Positions 7,525 to 16,193 of a stretch of 64,000 bases of DNA are shown piece by piece; position 1 is the first letter of the stretch; each line of letters starts with the position of its first letter. Below the pieces are notes generated by a model that made no database searches, had not been told where the DNA came from, and saw only the letters and a list, made by a program, of their open reading frames with translations. The translations under genes and the position numbers were made by a program. Source of the stretch: an uncultured Clostridium sp. (lineage in GTDB: Bacteria > Bacillota > Clostridia > Lachnospirales > Lachnospiraceae); NCBI GenBank assembly GCA_937885015.1, contig CALAAS010000008.1:40334-104333 (forward strand), in the 5' to 3' direction.

Positions 7525-8607
7525 TTAGATATATAGCAGCAAGAAACCTGTGAACGTTATCCACAGCCACACTGGCGCTGCATAAAACATGGATTTAACT
7601 GGATCCACTTCCTGTTTTAAAACGCCACTCACAAGACCAGCAGCAAAAAAAGTAGTAAGATCTGCCGGCGGCATTCCCTGCCCAGCAGCAGCAAACTGAG
7701 CCCCCGCTGCTGCCGCTTTCCCGGGTGCAATTCCAGCTTCCACAGGAGCCGGACCAAAGAAGGAAAAAATTGCATTATTAGGCGTTGACTGAGTTCCAGT
7801 TAACATTCCCAAAAGAACCATTGCCAAAGCCCCTCCAATCTTTAAAATATTGATATCCAGATTAGATGCAAACTCCTTTACAATTTCAATCTGCCCTCCA
7901 TATACAAATGCACCAACCATCAGTCCTGAAAAAACCTGAATAATTGAAGGTTTTACAGCATCTCTGAGTCCGTCCTTTATACAGGACAATCCACTTCTGT
8001 ATACTTTTGGAAAAAAATATGCCACAATTGTCACGAAAATCAGAATATCCACGGTTGCATTAGCAAATGCTTTTAAAATCGGTATATTTTTCAGAACAAC
8101 CAGAAGGCCCTCTCCATTGATCCGAATCAAATTAATCAAATCCGGAACTTTATCAACAATTTTTAGTGTCCTGAGCAAAATAATTACGATCAGAAGTAAA
8201 AAAGGTACCAGTGCTGTCCAACCGTATTTTAAAATATCTCCTATTTTTTCCGGGGCAAGCAAATTTCCATTTTCGTCTCGATCTCCTACGATCGTTCCCT
8301 TTTTTACGAAACAAAATGCCACATACAGGCACGTTACCACTACAGCACTTCCCACTGTCAGATACGCCCAATTATTCGCAACATCTACCTCCACATTGAC
8401 CAGTGAAGAAGACAATGTAATAGCCTGACTAACCGGCGGCATCAGAGAACCTATAGCTCCGCCCATAACAAGAACCGCACAAATCCGGGTCGGGTCAAGG
8501 CCTAATTGAACCAAAGATGGGATCATCAATACGCCTACAATTGCAATAGAAGGACTTCCTCCTCCCAAAATAGCTCCTGATACTACTAAAGTCACAATAT
8601 GACGCAT
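7525..8607 (-). CDS. C-terminal part of a DctM-like permease (frameshifted)
   Basis: 360 codons in the -1 frame relative to the preceding 108-codon frame. It is an integral membrane protein with about nine hydrophobic segments. Features shared with DctM/GntP-type carriers of the ion-transporter superfamily are a re-entrant Gly/Ser-rich loop (SGAILGGGSPSIAI), GSLMPPVSQAITLSSS, and a second such loop LGMLTGTQSTPNN. The frame has an ATG at 8607 but no ribosome binding site, and the first helix of the repeat is split between frames. A single 1-base loss near 8598 would explain it: restoring one base gives a continuous protein of about 467 residues. It is probably a broken or mis-sequenced organic-anion permease. 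Confidence 0.7.
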   Translation of the reverse strand: MRHIVTLVVSGAILGGGSPSIAIVGVLMIPSLVQLGLDPTRICAVLVMGGAIGSLMPPVSQAITLSSSLVNVEVDVANNWAYLTVGSAVVVTCLYVAFCFVKKGTIVGDRDENGNLLAPEKIGDILKYGWTALVPFLLLIVIILLRTLKIVDKVPDLINLIRINGEGLLVVLKNIPILKAFANATVDILIFVTIVAYFFPKVYRSGLSCIKDGLRDAVKPSIIQVFSGLMVGAFVYGGQIEIVKEFASNLDINILKIGGALAMVLLGMLTGTQSTPNNAIFSFFGPAPVEAGIAPGKAAAAGAQFAAAGQGMPPADLTTFFAAGLVSGVLKQEVDPVKSMFYAAPVWLWITFTGFLLLYI

Positions 8608-8918
8608 ACTGCCAAAGCTCTTGGGCGTTTCCCAAATTTAACTTTCAAACATCGAAATACCACATCCATTGTTCCCAGCTTAATCTGAGTCTGAGCATAG
8701 ATACTTCCAAAAACCGTCAATGCCATAACCCAGGCAACCGTATCAAGTCCTTTAAACCATGCTTTTGCCCAAACAACCGGATTCCAAATTCCTCCAAGAA
8801 TCAATGCGGAAAAACCGGCCGCCGCAAGCGCCACATGAATATTTCCGCCAATAATTGGAAGTTTCTTCCATAATAAAACTATAAGCAATAAACAGATAGG
8901 AATAATGACTGTAATCAT
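8592..8918 (-). CDS. N-terminal part of the frameshifted DctM-like permease
   Basis: 108 codons starting at ATG 8918 behind AAAGGAG at good spacing. Three to four hydrophobic helices: IIPICLLLIVLLWKKLP, VALAAAGFSALILGGI, then VAWVMALTVFGSIYAQ. The TGA at 8592 cuts the protein in the middle of a helix (GKRPRALAVCVIL), while the other frame continues with VTLVVSGAILGGG. The two frames overlap by 16 bp. If the reading is real, it is a pseudogene, or rarely two overlapping half-permeases; the missing ribosome binding site for the second half argues against separate genes. It sits just after the amidohydrolase at 8955-10139, whose substrate it would import. Confidence 0.7.
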   Translation of the reverse strand: MITVIIPICLLLIVLLWKKLPIIGGNIHVALAAAGFSALILGGIWNPVVWAKAWFKGLDTVAWVMALTVFGSIYAQTQIKLGTMDVVFRCLKVKFGKRPRALAVCVIL

Positions 8919-8954
8919 TCGCTTCTCCTTTCAATCTTGTCCCCCAACACCCCT

Positions 8955-10139
8955 TTAATCCATCTTATACATCCATTTGGCATTTTCAAACAAAAGCTGA
9001 TTTGCTGTTTGATCTGCCTGCTGTCCACTGATCAGTCCCATTCGAACCTGAGATTCCAGCACATCCCCCAGACAGGCCTTAGCGGCTTTTGCCGCCGTCC
9101 AGGCAATCTCCGGGAATCCATGCTGCCCTGTGCCAAAGAAAATTTTGTCATGTGGGCAAACCCCCAGTAGATCCTCAATATTCGTCCGGAACCCAAACGC
9201 ATTCCACGGAAGAACCCAGCTGGTATCCACAAAAATATTAGGATAGCTGTATGCCATCATCCCAGCATGACGCGTATACGGATAACCCTGATGTAAAAAA
9301 ACCACTTTTGTTTTTAAAAATTTCATATCTGCGTCCAAAAACGGAACAAACAAAAATGGATCCAGGTTAGGAATAAAGCGTGCAGTTGGCCGATTGAAAC
9401 CCGTTGTGCCAGAATGAATGTGAAACGGTACATCCAATTCCTGAGCGATAATCATGACATGTTTGTACATAGCATCAAATACCAGCATTTCAGCTTCACG
9501 ATCTCCGCGTTTTGCCGCTGGTAAAAGGCTCTCTGCCTCCTGATCACTAATATATTTTACATCCATTGTATAATTTTCTGCGCAGTGTCCTTTCAAGCCA
9601 GCAAAGCCATCAGAAACCGCTTTTCGAATTCGATCCATCATCTCAGTAATCAACGCTTCAAAACTGGATGCTTGTGGAAGCAGCTCATAAAAATCATTTT
9701 CGAAATTATAAAGCCTGAACACTTTACATGGAAAGACCTGATCTTTTGTATCCTCCCACGGATCACTGCTGTCCAAAACAGTTGCAATAATATGCTCACT
9801 GTCATAAAGCGATTTTGTATATTCTTTTAATTTTTCTGTAGATCCTCCTATATAACTGTTTCTCGCGTCCAAAACAGCATCCACCGTTGGTTCACATCCA
9901 AAGTGCTTCGCCAATTGATTTGTAACTACCTTAACAACTCCAAGATTCGCCATATTTTCAATCTGCCACTTCGACGCATATCCGTATGAATATGCAGAAT
10001 CTGCCCCCTTATCCCACGGCTCTGTACCCTGAAAGCCATGCAGAAATCGCATAACATACTCTTTTTTGGTTAATGTAACCATATTCGGATCCAAAAGATG
10101 GGTATGGTGATCAAAAAATTTTTTTTCTGCTAAATTCAT
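8955..10139 (-). CDS. Amidohydrolase-2-type TIM-barrel hydrolase/decarboxylase
   Basis: 394 residues starting behind AAGGAGGAG. The N-terminal metal motif is FFDHHTHLLD (about 8-17). Further likely ligands are in FHIHSGTTG (about 240) and FLHQGYPYTRH (about 285), with a late active-site segment, IFFGTGQHGFPE (about 346). This pattern fits the PF04909-like branch (uronate isomerase, aminocarboxymuconate decarboxylase and relatives). It is distinct from the first amidohydrolase of the window. It is followed after 36 bp by the permease, pointing to import and breakdown of an organic acid or amide. Substrate unknown. Confidence 0.8.
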   Translation of the reverse strand: MNLAEKKFFDHHTHLLDPNMVTLTKKEYVMRFLHGFQGTEPWDKGADSAYSYGYASKWQIENMANLGVVKVVTNQLAKHFGCEPTVDAVLDARNSYIGGSTEKLKEYTKSLYDSEHIIATVLDSSDPWEDTKDQVFPCKVFRLYNFENDFYELLPQASSFEALITEMMDRIRKAVSDGFAGLKGHCAENYTMDVKYISDQEAESLLPAAKRGDREAEMLVFDAMYKHVMIIAQELDVPFHIHSGTTGFNRPTARFIPNLDPFLFVPFLDADMKFLKTKVVFLHQGYPYTRHAGMMAYSYPNIFVDTSWVLPWNAFGFRTNIEDLLGVCPHDKIFFGTGQHGFPEIAWTAAKAAKACLGDVLESQVRMGLISGQQADQTANQLLFENAKWMYKMD

Positions 10140-10337
10140 AAAATTCTCCTCCTTAATCTGTTTTCCGATCGTTTTTCTTCCTCATCGGCTTGTTTTATGT
10201 TCCGTTCTCGTCCATTTCGCTCTTCTTTTCCCATATTCTATAGCTTCTCAATCACTCTTATTTTTCGTCTCCGCTTTCCGCCTGGTGCTATCTGTTCTAT
10301 TAACTTTCACATCCCCCCCCATTTTAAAAAACAAAAA

Positions 10338-10372
10338 GAGAACATAACGCTGTCGTCCACAGCCCTGTTCTC
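10338..10372 (-). terminator. Terminator after the HutP-like gene
   Basis: The outer stem GAGAACA (complement at 10338-10344 and 10366-10372) encloses an inner 5-bp stem (10349-10353 with 10359-10363). The minus strand then runs into five T followed by more T. It lies 25 bp past the stop at 10397. The remaining 10140-10330 is leader sequence of the amidohydrolase with no gene seen. Confidence 0.7.
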
Positions 10373-10396
10373 CTCTTTCTCTCTTCTCTATTTACT

Positions 10397-10819
10397 TTAT
10401 ATATGCATAATTCCCAGTCCGCATCTTTCATGGCTAGTCAGAATATGCATAGCAGACTCTCCAAACATTGCGACAGCAATCCAATGCTTATTCCTGACAA
10501 TTGCTATTTTTAATGCCAGATTTGCCTCCGAATGAATGTTAATAATTACTCCGCTTTTCGCCTCCTCAGCCGCATGAATCAATGCATGTATCTCTGTTCC
10601 AACCTTTGAAATAACCCCTTCATTCAATGAAGCGCCCAAAATAGCTCTGCCCAGTTTGGTATAAAAATCTGCAGACGATCGGCCCCCTGTTTCCGTAACT
10701 GCAAACCGCAGTCCCTTTTCTTTATACTGGGCCTTCAGCTCATTTTCTTCCGCTATCGTCCTTGTCAATGCCAGTCTCATCGCATAGCAGCCAAGTCCAT
10801 TTGCTGCATATTCTTCCAA
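10397..10819 (-). CDS. HutP-family RNA-binding antiterminator-like protein
   Basis: 140 residues from TTG 10819, which has GGAGGAGG at 6 nt. HutP of Bacillus is a hexameric protein that binds L-histidine and Mg2+ and then binds mRNA to prevent a terminator from forming. The family signature is visible: RFAVTETGGRSSADF, EIHALIHAAEEAKSGVI, WIAVAMFGESAMH and the C-terminal HERCGLGIMHI (compare the GVGINHI end of HutP). Histidines for metal and ligand binding are present. The gene follows an AEC transporter by 20 bp, and a hairpin terminator lies in that transporter's leader, which suggests that it autoregulates this operon by antitermination. Ligand unknown. Confidence 0.82.
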   Translation of the reverse strand: MEEYAANGLGCYAMRLALTRTIAEENELKAQYKEKGLRFAVTETGGRSSADFYTKLGRAILGASLNEGVISKVGTEIHALIHAAEEAKSGVIINIHSEANLALKIAIVRNKHWIAVAMFGESAMHILTSHERCGLGIMHI

Positions 10820-10839
10820 TTAGACCTCCTCCCTTCTTT

Positions 10840-11742
10840 TCAAAACACAAATGATGCAATCCCCACCATAATTGGCAATGTCAATATTGACAGCAATGTA
10901 CTGTTACACACCATTTTAGCCGCATGATTATAATCCAGATTATGCAGTTGTGCGAATACCGCCACATTCGAACCGATGGGAGTCGCCGCCGCAATCAGTT
11001 CAATCATCTTAATAGTGCTATCCATCGGCAATACTGCGAGAACCAAAATGGTTACCAAAGGAATTACCACAAGACGAATCGCACTTCCCCCATACAGATT
11101 CAATGATAAAACCATATCACTCTGCGCCAGATAAACGCCAAGTATTATCATTGCAACCGGTGTATTAAGTCCAGCTATATACCCAATACAATCTTTCATA
11201 ATCCCCGGCACCTCAATTGGAAAGAAAAACAATCCCAAGCCGATTACCAACGCACACAGGATTGGATTTAAAAAGATTTTCCTGGGTTTAATGTAGGCTG
11301 CATTTTCCGTTAAAACCATCACGCCATATGTTTGCTGAAGCAAATTTAGAAGCGCCACATAGATAGATACATAAAATACCGCCTCCTGTCCAAGTACAGC
11401 CGATACCAGCGGAATCCCCACAAATCCTGCGTTAGAAAAAGAGACACCAAAATTCTCTATTTTCTTCCTTCTTCCGTAAACCACATGGCAAATCGCCATT
11501 GCCACCACAAGAGAAATCGCTGCCGCGCTTCCAGCCATCAATAAATATCTGAACTTCTCTGAAGAAAAAGGAACTGCATACGACTGGATAATTACACAAG
11601 GAATAACGACTGTAATTAACATTTTACTCAACTCACGGCTACATGCATTTGTGATTACTTTTGCCTTATAAAGAATATACCCTGCTGTCATTAAAATAAA
11701 CATTGTAATTGTCTGTTTTAACACAATTACTGAAAGTTCCAT
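10840..11742 (-). CDS. AEC (auxin efflux carrier) family transporter
   Basis: 300 residues, about ten membrane helices in the five-plus-five arrangement of the AEC/BART superfamily. Typical are ITVVIPCVIIQSY early on and NAGFVGIPLVSAVLGQEAVF in the middle, with a broken helix, ATPIGSNVAVFAQ, near the C-terminus. Bacterial members carry malate, malonate or other organic anions. It is the first gene of a two-gene operon with the HutP-like gene. The promoter is at 11959-11987 and a terminator stands in the 200-nt leader, so expression is probably controlled after initiation. Confidence 0.85.
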   Translation of the reverse strand: MELSVIVLKQTITMFILMTAGYILYKAKVITNACSRELSKMLITVVIPCVIIQSYAVPFSSEKFRYLLMAGSAAAISLVVAMAICHVVYGRRKKIENFGVSFSNAGFVGIPLVSAVLGQEAVFYVSIYVALLNLLQQTYGVMVLTENAAYIKPRKIFLNPILCALVIGLGLFFFPIEVPGIMKDCIGYIAGLNTPVAMIILGVYLAQSDMVLSLNLYGGSAIRLVVIPLVTILVLAVLPMDSTIKMIELIAAATPIGSNVAVFAQLHNLDYNHAAKMVCNSTLLSILTLPIMVGIASFVF

Positions 11743-11876
11743 GTTTTTCCCTTTCTCTTAAACAAAACCTATACTCCATTCTGTCCGGCACCAGCCTTCA
11801 AAGGGAAAAGACAAAGCGAAATCTTTTACACGCAAAGATTTTTCTCTAAAAATTTTTTTCCTGTAACATAAAAAAA

Positions 11877-11907
11877 GAGAAAAGTGCACATATCACTCAC
11901 TTTTCTC
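11877..11907 (-). promoter_or_regulatory. Leader terminator (candidate attenuator) of the AEC-HutP operon
   Basis: A perfect 10-bp stem (11877-11886 with 11898-11907) and 11-nt loop is followed by seven T on the minus strand. It lies about 45-75 nt downstream of the predicted start site and 135 bp before the AEC start codon, with no gene between. A second hairpin (8-bp stem AAATCTTT/AAAGATTT) follows near 11825-11850. A full terminator in this place makes sense only as an attenuator. The operon encodes a HutP-like antiterminator, the natural candidate to control it. Confidence 0.7.
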
Positions 11908-11958
11908 CAATCCTCGCGTGTTTTTTATAAAACTCTCATTTTCTCTTTCTCTATTGAT

Positions 11959-11987
11959 TTTATACCACAATCTGTAATTCTTGTCCA
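11959..11987 (-). promoter_or_regulatory. Promoter of the AEC-HutP operon
   Basis: TGGACA (11982-11987) and TATAAA (11959-11964) are separated by 17 bp on the minus strand. Predicted start near 11952, upstream of the leader terminator. Confidence 0.6.
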
Positions 11988-12155
11988 TAGTTTTTTGCTA
12001 ATTTTGATGAAATACGTAAATTATTAACAACTTTTTTTATTTTCTGTACCTTATTCTTATCCATCACACAACGCCCACAGGCGATTTTTGGAATATAAAG
12101 TAATTTTAATAACTGTTCCAAAAAAATCGTAAACAAACGTTCAGACTTTCGTAAA

Positions 12156-12184
12156 TTGCTATTTCTCCATTTCTCCCTTATAAT
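12156..12184 (+). promoter_or_regulatory. Promoter of the DUF4358-MBOAT-DHHW operon
   Basis: TTGCTA (12156-12161), 17 bp, TATAAT (12179-12184). The first start codon is 45 bp downstream, behind AAGGAGG. Confidence 0.6.
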
Positions 12185-12229
12185 GGAGAAACATAAGTCC
12201 ACGGGCTTAATTGAAGGAGGATTTTTATT

Positions 12230-12892
12230 ATGATGAAAAAACAGCTTATGATACTTTTTATGACCGCATCTCTGGCTGCAGCTTCCATGACTGGCTGCGC
12301 CTCTTCCAATGGCAGCGAAAATACAACTCAGGAATCATCCGTTGTTTCCACGGAGACCAGCACTGAAGCTCCGGAAGAAACGGAAGTCCCCTCTCCGGAA
12401 GAATCCGAAAGTGCTCAGGAGGAAAGCGGAACGAACATACAGGCAGATGAAACTCTGACTTCTGTTTTAAATGACATCAAAAAGGCATATGGAGATAAAT
12501 ACGTACCAGACAGCGCAATGGATGCTCAGATGCTGGAGGATATCGTGGGACTTTCCCCGGATCTCTATGACAGCGCCGTTGCAGAAATGCCAATGATCAG
12601 CACATTTGTGGAGACGTTCATTGGAGTGAAGGCATCCGAAGGAAACGGTGATCAGGCAGAGCAGGTTCTGAATGAATATCGCGACCGCCTGGTATCTGAT
12701 ACCATGCAGTATCCCATGAATATTGCTAAAATTCAGGCATCCGAAGTGGTTCGCCACGGCGACTACATTTTCTTTGTCATGCTGGGCGCACCGGATGACG
12801 CTGCCATGGAGCAGGGTGATGAGGCAGCTCTGCAGTCCGCCATCGAAAACAACCAGATTGCTGTTTCCGCAATTGACAAAAACTTCCAGTAA
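12230..12892 (+). CDS. DUF4358 lipoprotein
   Basis: 220 residues. The N-terminal signal peptide ends in a lipobox (MTGC, Cys at about 23), so the protein is anchored outside the membrane. A Ser/Thr/Glu-rich low-complexity linker (about 25-75) leads to a C-terminal domain of the DUF4358 type: KKAYGDKYVPDSAMD through EVVRHGDYIFFVMLGAPDD. The two ATG codons at the start follow AAGGAGG. The MBOAT gene starts 2 bp after the stop and the DHHW gene follows. This triad is often seen in Lachnospiraceae and probably acts in O-acylation of a surface polymer. The biochemical role of DUF4358 is unknown. Confidence 0.85.
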   Translation: MMKKQLMILFMTASLAAASMTGCASSNGSENTTQESSVVSTETSTEAPEETEVPSPEESESAQEESGTNIQADETLTSVLNDIKKAYGDKYVPDSAMDAQMLEDIVGLSPDLYDSAVAEMPMISTFVETFIGVKASEGNGDQAEQVLNEYRDRLVSDTMQYPMNIAKIQASEVVRHGDYIFFVMLGAPDDAAMEQGDEAALQSAIENNQIAVSAIDKNFQ

Positions 12893-12894
12893 GC

Positions 12895-14301
12895 ATGGTA
12901 TTCAGCAGTCTTCTGTTCTTATTCCGCTTTCTGCCGCTGTTTCTGCTTCTCTATTTTCTGGCGCCGAAACGGCTGCGAAACGGAATCCTGTTTCTGGGAA
13001 GCCTGATTTTTTATGGATGGGGGGAGCCGGTTTATATTTCGCTCCTCCTGTTTTCTACTCTGGTAGATTTTATCCATGGAAAACTGGTAAACCAGTTTCA
13101 GACTCAGGGAAAGACCGGCGCAGCCCGATGGACAGTTGCCTCTTCTGTTGTCATCAACCTTTCTCTGCTGATTTTATTTAAATACACGGATTTCTTTATC
13201 CGCACCTTTAACAGCCTCACTCACTCCGATGTACCGATTCTTGGACTGGCACTGCCCATTGGTATCTCATTTTATACCTTTCAGACCATGTCCTACACCA
13301 TTGATGTTTATCGGGGCGAGGCGCCGGTGCAGAAAAATCTAATTGCCTTCGGAGCTTACGTATCCATGTTTCCTCAGCTGATTGCAGGTCCCATTGTCCG
13401 TTACCGGGATATTGCTGCGGAACTGAATACCCGGACTGAAACTGCCGAGCGGTTTGCCCTGGGCATCCGCCTCTTTCTCATTGGACTCGGAAAAAAGGTA
13501 CTTCTGGCCAATCAGATCGGTGCGCTCTGGACACAGATTGGCAGTATCTACCCGGAAGATCGTACTATCCTGATGGTCTGGACTGGGATTCTATCCTTTG
13601 CCTTCCAGATCTATTTTGATTTTTCCGGCTATTCTGACATGGCCATCGGAATGGGGCATATGCTGGGTTTTCATTTCCCTGAAAACTTCCACTACCCCTA
13701 TATTTCCAGAAGCGTGACAGAATTCTGGCGTCGCTGGCATATTTCTCTTGGAACCTGGTTTAAAGAATACGTATATATTCCGCTGGGCGGAAACCGCGGC
13801 GGAACCCTGAAAAAGCTGCGAAACATTCTGATCGTATGGCTTCTGACCGGAATCTGGCATGGCGCCAGCCTGAATTTCCTGTTCTGGGGACTTTATTTCG
13901 GTTTCCTGCTGCTTTTTGAAAAATTTATTTTTGGACGGATTCAGAAGCAGCTTCCAGGGGCGCTGCAGGTTTTTCTCACCTTTCTGGCAGTACTGTTCGG
14001 ATGGGTTCTTTTCGCCTTTGAAAACATGGAAGAAGGACTTGTCTATCTGCGCCAGATGCTGGGAATGGCCGGGCTTCCATTCTGCAGTGAACGAACACTA
14101 TTTCTGCTGACTGGAAACCTGCTTCTTCTTCTCGCCTGCGCCATCGGCTCCACCCCATTTCCAGCCAGAGCCGGACACCGTCTGAGAAATACAAAATCCG
14201 GCAGTATAATGGAACTCTTGTTTCTTGGTCTCATCCTGCTCTGGTCCGTTGCCTGCCTGGTTGATGCCACCTACAATCCTTTTTTATACTTCCGATTTTA
14301 A
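12895..14301 (+). CDS. MBOAT family O-acyltransferase (AlgI-like)
   Basis: 468 residues with about ten or more membrane helices. It has the MBOAT hallmarks: GISFYTFQTMSYTIDVYRGE (about 120-140), FWRRWHISLGTWFKEYVYIP (about 277-297) and the catalytic-histidine block LTGIWHGASLNF (about 320). AlgI-like enzymes move acyl groups, usually acetyl, across the membrane to an extracellular acceptor, handing them to an AlgJ/AlgX-type partner. Such a partner (DHHW) follows 15 bp downstream. The start is 2 bp after the lipoprotein stop, so translation is coupled. Confidence 0.93.
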   Translation: MVFSSLLFLFRFLPLFLLLYFLAPKRLRNGILFLGSLIFYGWGEPVYISLLLFSTLVDFIHGKLVNQFQTQGKTGAARWTVASSVVINLSLLILFKYTDFFIRTFNSLTHSDVPILGLALPIGISFYTFQTMSYTIDVYRGEAPVQKNLIAFGAYVSMFPQLIAGPIVRYRDIAAELNTRTETAERFALGIRLFLIGLGKKVLLANQIGALWTQIGSIYPEDRTILMVWTGILSFAFQIYFDFSGYSDMAIGMGHMLGFHFPENFHYPYISRSVTEFWRRWHISLGTWFKEYVYIPLGGNRGGTLKKLRNILIVWLLTGIWHGASLNFLFWGLYFGFLLLFEKFIFGRIQKQLPGALQVFLTFLAVLFGWVLFAFENMEEGLVYLRQMLGMAGLPFCSERTLFLLTGNLLLLLACAIGSTPFPARAGHRLRNTKSGSIMELLFLGLILLWSVACLVDATYNPFLYFRF

Positions 14302-14316
14302 GGAGTTTCACTGATT

Positions 14317-15486
14317 ATGAAAAAGAAAAATCTTCACGCCTGGATTACGACCGGACTCTTCTGCAGCTTTTTAGGCTGCGGCGCACTTTTGTCCATCCTT
14401 CTTCCAAAGCGTTCCTTTTCTGAAACAGAAAACCGATACCTGGCACAAAAACCCGCCTTTACCTGGGAAAGCCTGAAAACCGGTGAATTCGGAAAACAAT
14501 ATGAGGACTATCTCAGTGACCAGTTTCCGTTCCGCGACGGCTGGATTAGCCTGAAAACGGCGGCAGAACTGGCACAGGGAAAAAGGGAAATAAACGGTGT
14601 CTGGACCGGAAATGACGGCTGGCTGATGGAAACCTGGTATCGGGAATCCTTTGACCACAACCTTGCAGAAAAAAACCTGGAAAAGCTTGCTCAATTTGCC
14701 TCATCACAGGCAGAATTGCTGGGTGAAAACAGAATCCGCATCATGCTGGTTCCCTCTTCTCCTGAAATTCTTCCACAGCACCTTCCAGACTTTGCCTCCC
14801 CATTTTCCCAGGAAATCATTCCAGACACCCTGAAGGAAAAAGGCCTGTCCTCCATGCTGATTCCTGTAGGTGACGCACTGTACAAGGCTGCAGAAAATGC
14901 CGGGCCGACGGCGGACAATCTCTATTATCGTACGGATCACCACTGGACCTCCCACGGCGCCTTTCTTGCCTACCAGGCCTGGGCTGATTCACTGGAAATC
15001 AAACCGTATGAAAAAAACGATTTCACAATAGAAACTGTCACCGAACAGTTCTCCGGCACGATCCAGTCAAAAATCAACTTGCCGGTACAGCCTGACCAGA
15101 TTGATCTTTACCGTCCAGTTCAGGAGCCTTCCTGGAGCGTCTTTTATGACGGCAACCCGGAACCATCACTCTCCCTGTATTCCATGGAAGCACTCCACAC
15201 CCGTGATAAATATAGGGTTTTTCTGGACGGTAACCACGGCTGGACAAAAATAAAGAACCAGGAATCCGCCTCTAATCGCAGACTCCTGATTCTAAAAGAT
15301 TCTTATGCACACACCTTTGCGCCCTTTGCTGCTCTTCACTTTGATGAAACTCACATGCTGGACCTTCGATATTTTAACGGAAAAGTCAGCCAGTTCTGTG
15401 AAAAACAGCAGATCACCGATATTCTGGTGCTGTACCAGATCCCCGGTTTTTTAAAGGACCGCAATGTGTCAAAGCTTACATGGTAA
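14317..15486 (+). CDS. DHHW family protein (AlgJ/AlgX-like, extracellular acyl transfer)
   Basis: 389 residues with one N-terminal membrane anchor (GLFCSFLGCGALLSILLP) and an extracellular SGNH-like domain. The name-giving motif is in YYRTDHHWTSHGAFLAY (about 206-222), with a C-terminal catalytic-type serine block LLILKDSYAHTFAPF (about 325). AlgX/AlgJ-like proteins use an Asp-His pair plus Ser to attach acetyl groups to polysaccharide. It works with the MBOAT protein encoded just upstream. The acceptor polymer cannot be read from the sequence. The gene converges on the cysteine hydrolase, 14 bp away, without a clear terminator between them. Confidence 0.88.
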   Translation: MKKKNLHAWITTGLFCSFLGCGALLSILLPKRSFSETENRYLAQKPAFTWESLKTGEFGKQYEDYLSDQFPFRDGWISLKTAAELAQGKREINGVWTGNDGWLMETWYRESFDHNLAEKNLEKLAQFASSQAELLGENRIRIMLVPSSPEILPQHLPDFASPFSQEIIPDTLKEKGLSSMLIPVGDALYKAAENAGPTADNLYYRTDHHWTSHGAFLAYQAWADSLEIKPYEKNDFTIETVTEQFSGTIQSKINLPVQPDQIDLYRPVQEPSWSVFYDGNPEPSLSLYSMEALHTRDKYRVFLDGNHGWTKIKNQESASNRRLLILKDSYAHTFAPFAALHFDETHMLDLRYFNGKVSQFCEKQQITDILVLYQIPGFLKDRNVSKLTW

Positions 15487-15500
15487 GCATTTTATCACAC

Positions 15501-16145
15501 CTATACCAAGGCATCCAGGAATTCTTTATAGGTCATAACCTTTCCGATTTTTGGGAAAATCCATTTTTCGCAGAAATCCTGCTCTTCCTGGGTGTCCGTT
15601 GCCGTACAATCGCTTAGCACCACAACCCGATAACCCTTGTCATAGGCGGAGCGGGCGGAAGACTCCACACACCAGTCCGTGTGGAAACCGGTAAAAATTA
15701 CATACTCGATCTCATTGGCCCGCAGATAATAATCCAGTCCCGTAGAATGAAAGGCATCCAGCGTTTTCTTGCCTTCCACTACTACGTCGCCTGGCTGAGG
15801 CGTCAGTTCCTTGATAATCTCCGGTCCCGGCGTTCCGCGAAGCCATGCGCCGGTTCCCCAGTCAGCCTCCATTTCCATCTCAATTCCACGAAGGCCTTCA
15901 CAGGCCGGACCTCCCTTTTTCAGCTCCGGAAATCCCGGATCAAAAGGATGGAAGGGACAGTAGAAGATCTTTGCCACCTTTCCTCTCGCCTGATTCAGCA
16001 GATCCTGCAGATTGGCAATGACATGGCGTTCTGCCAGCTGCTCTTTAATATGCGCGTACATGGTGCCGCCCTCGGACAGAAAATCATTCTGCGGCTCAAT
16101 TAAAACAATCGCCGCCTTCTCCTTGGGAATCTTTACAGTTGACAT
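15501..16145 (-). CDS. Cysteine hydrolase (isochorismatase-like)
   Basis: 214 residues. Alpha/beta isochorismatase fold: N-terminal catalytic Asp in IVLIEPQNDFLS, a lysine in VVEGKKTLDAF, and the nucleophile region FTGFHTDWCVESSARSAYD with its Cys. Members hydrolyse C-N bonds (N-carbamoyl compounds, ureidoacrylate, biuret, nicotinamide). The start at 16145 is preceded by AAAGGAG; the longer frame to 16187 lacks such a site. It lies 48 bp after the TRAP large permease on the same strand, as last gene of the GntR-controlled dctPQM operon, so the imported compound probably carries an amide or carbamoyl group. Confidence 0.87.
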   Translation of the reverse strand: MSTVKIPKEKAAIVLIEPQNDFLSEGGTMYAHIKEQLAERHVIANLQDLLNQARGKVAKIFYCPFHPFDPGFPELKKGGPACEGLRGIEMEMEADWGTGAWLRGTPGPEIIKELTPQPGDVVVEGKKTLDAFHSTGLDYYLRANEIEYVIFTGFHTDWCVESSARSAYDKGYRVVVLSDCTATDTQEEQDFCEKWIFPKIGKVMTYKEFLDALV

Positions 16146-16193
16146 AACATTTCTCCTTTCCGGGGAATGGTAACTCCCCTGACACATTTACTT

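Noticed and set aside
8592..8607. Programmed -1 frameshift in the permease
   Set aside because: No slippery heptamer or downstream pseudoknot is apparent; a lost base is simpler.
11960..12202. 80-codon minus-strand frame upstream of the AEC operon
   Set aside because: It overlaps both divergent promoters, is AT-rich and matches nothing.
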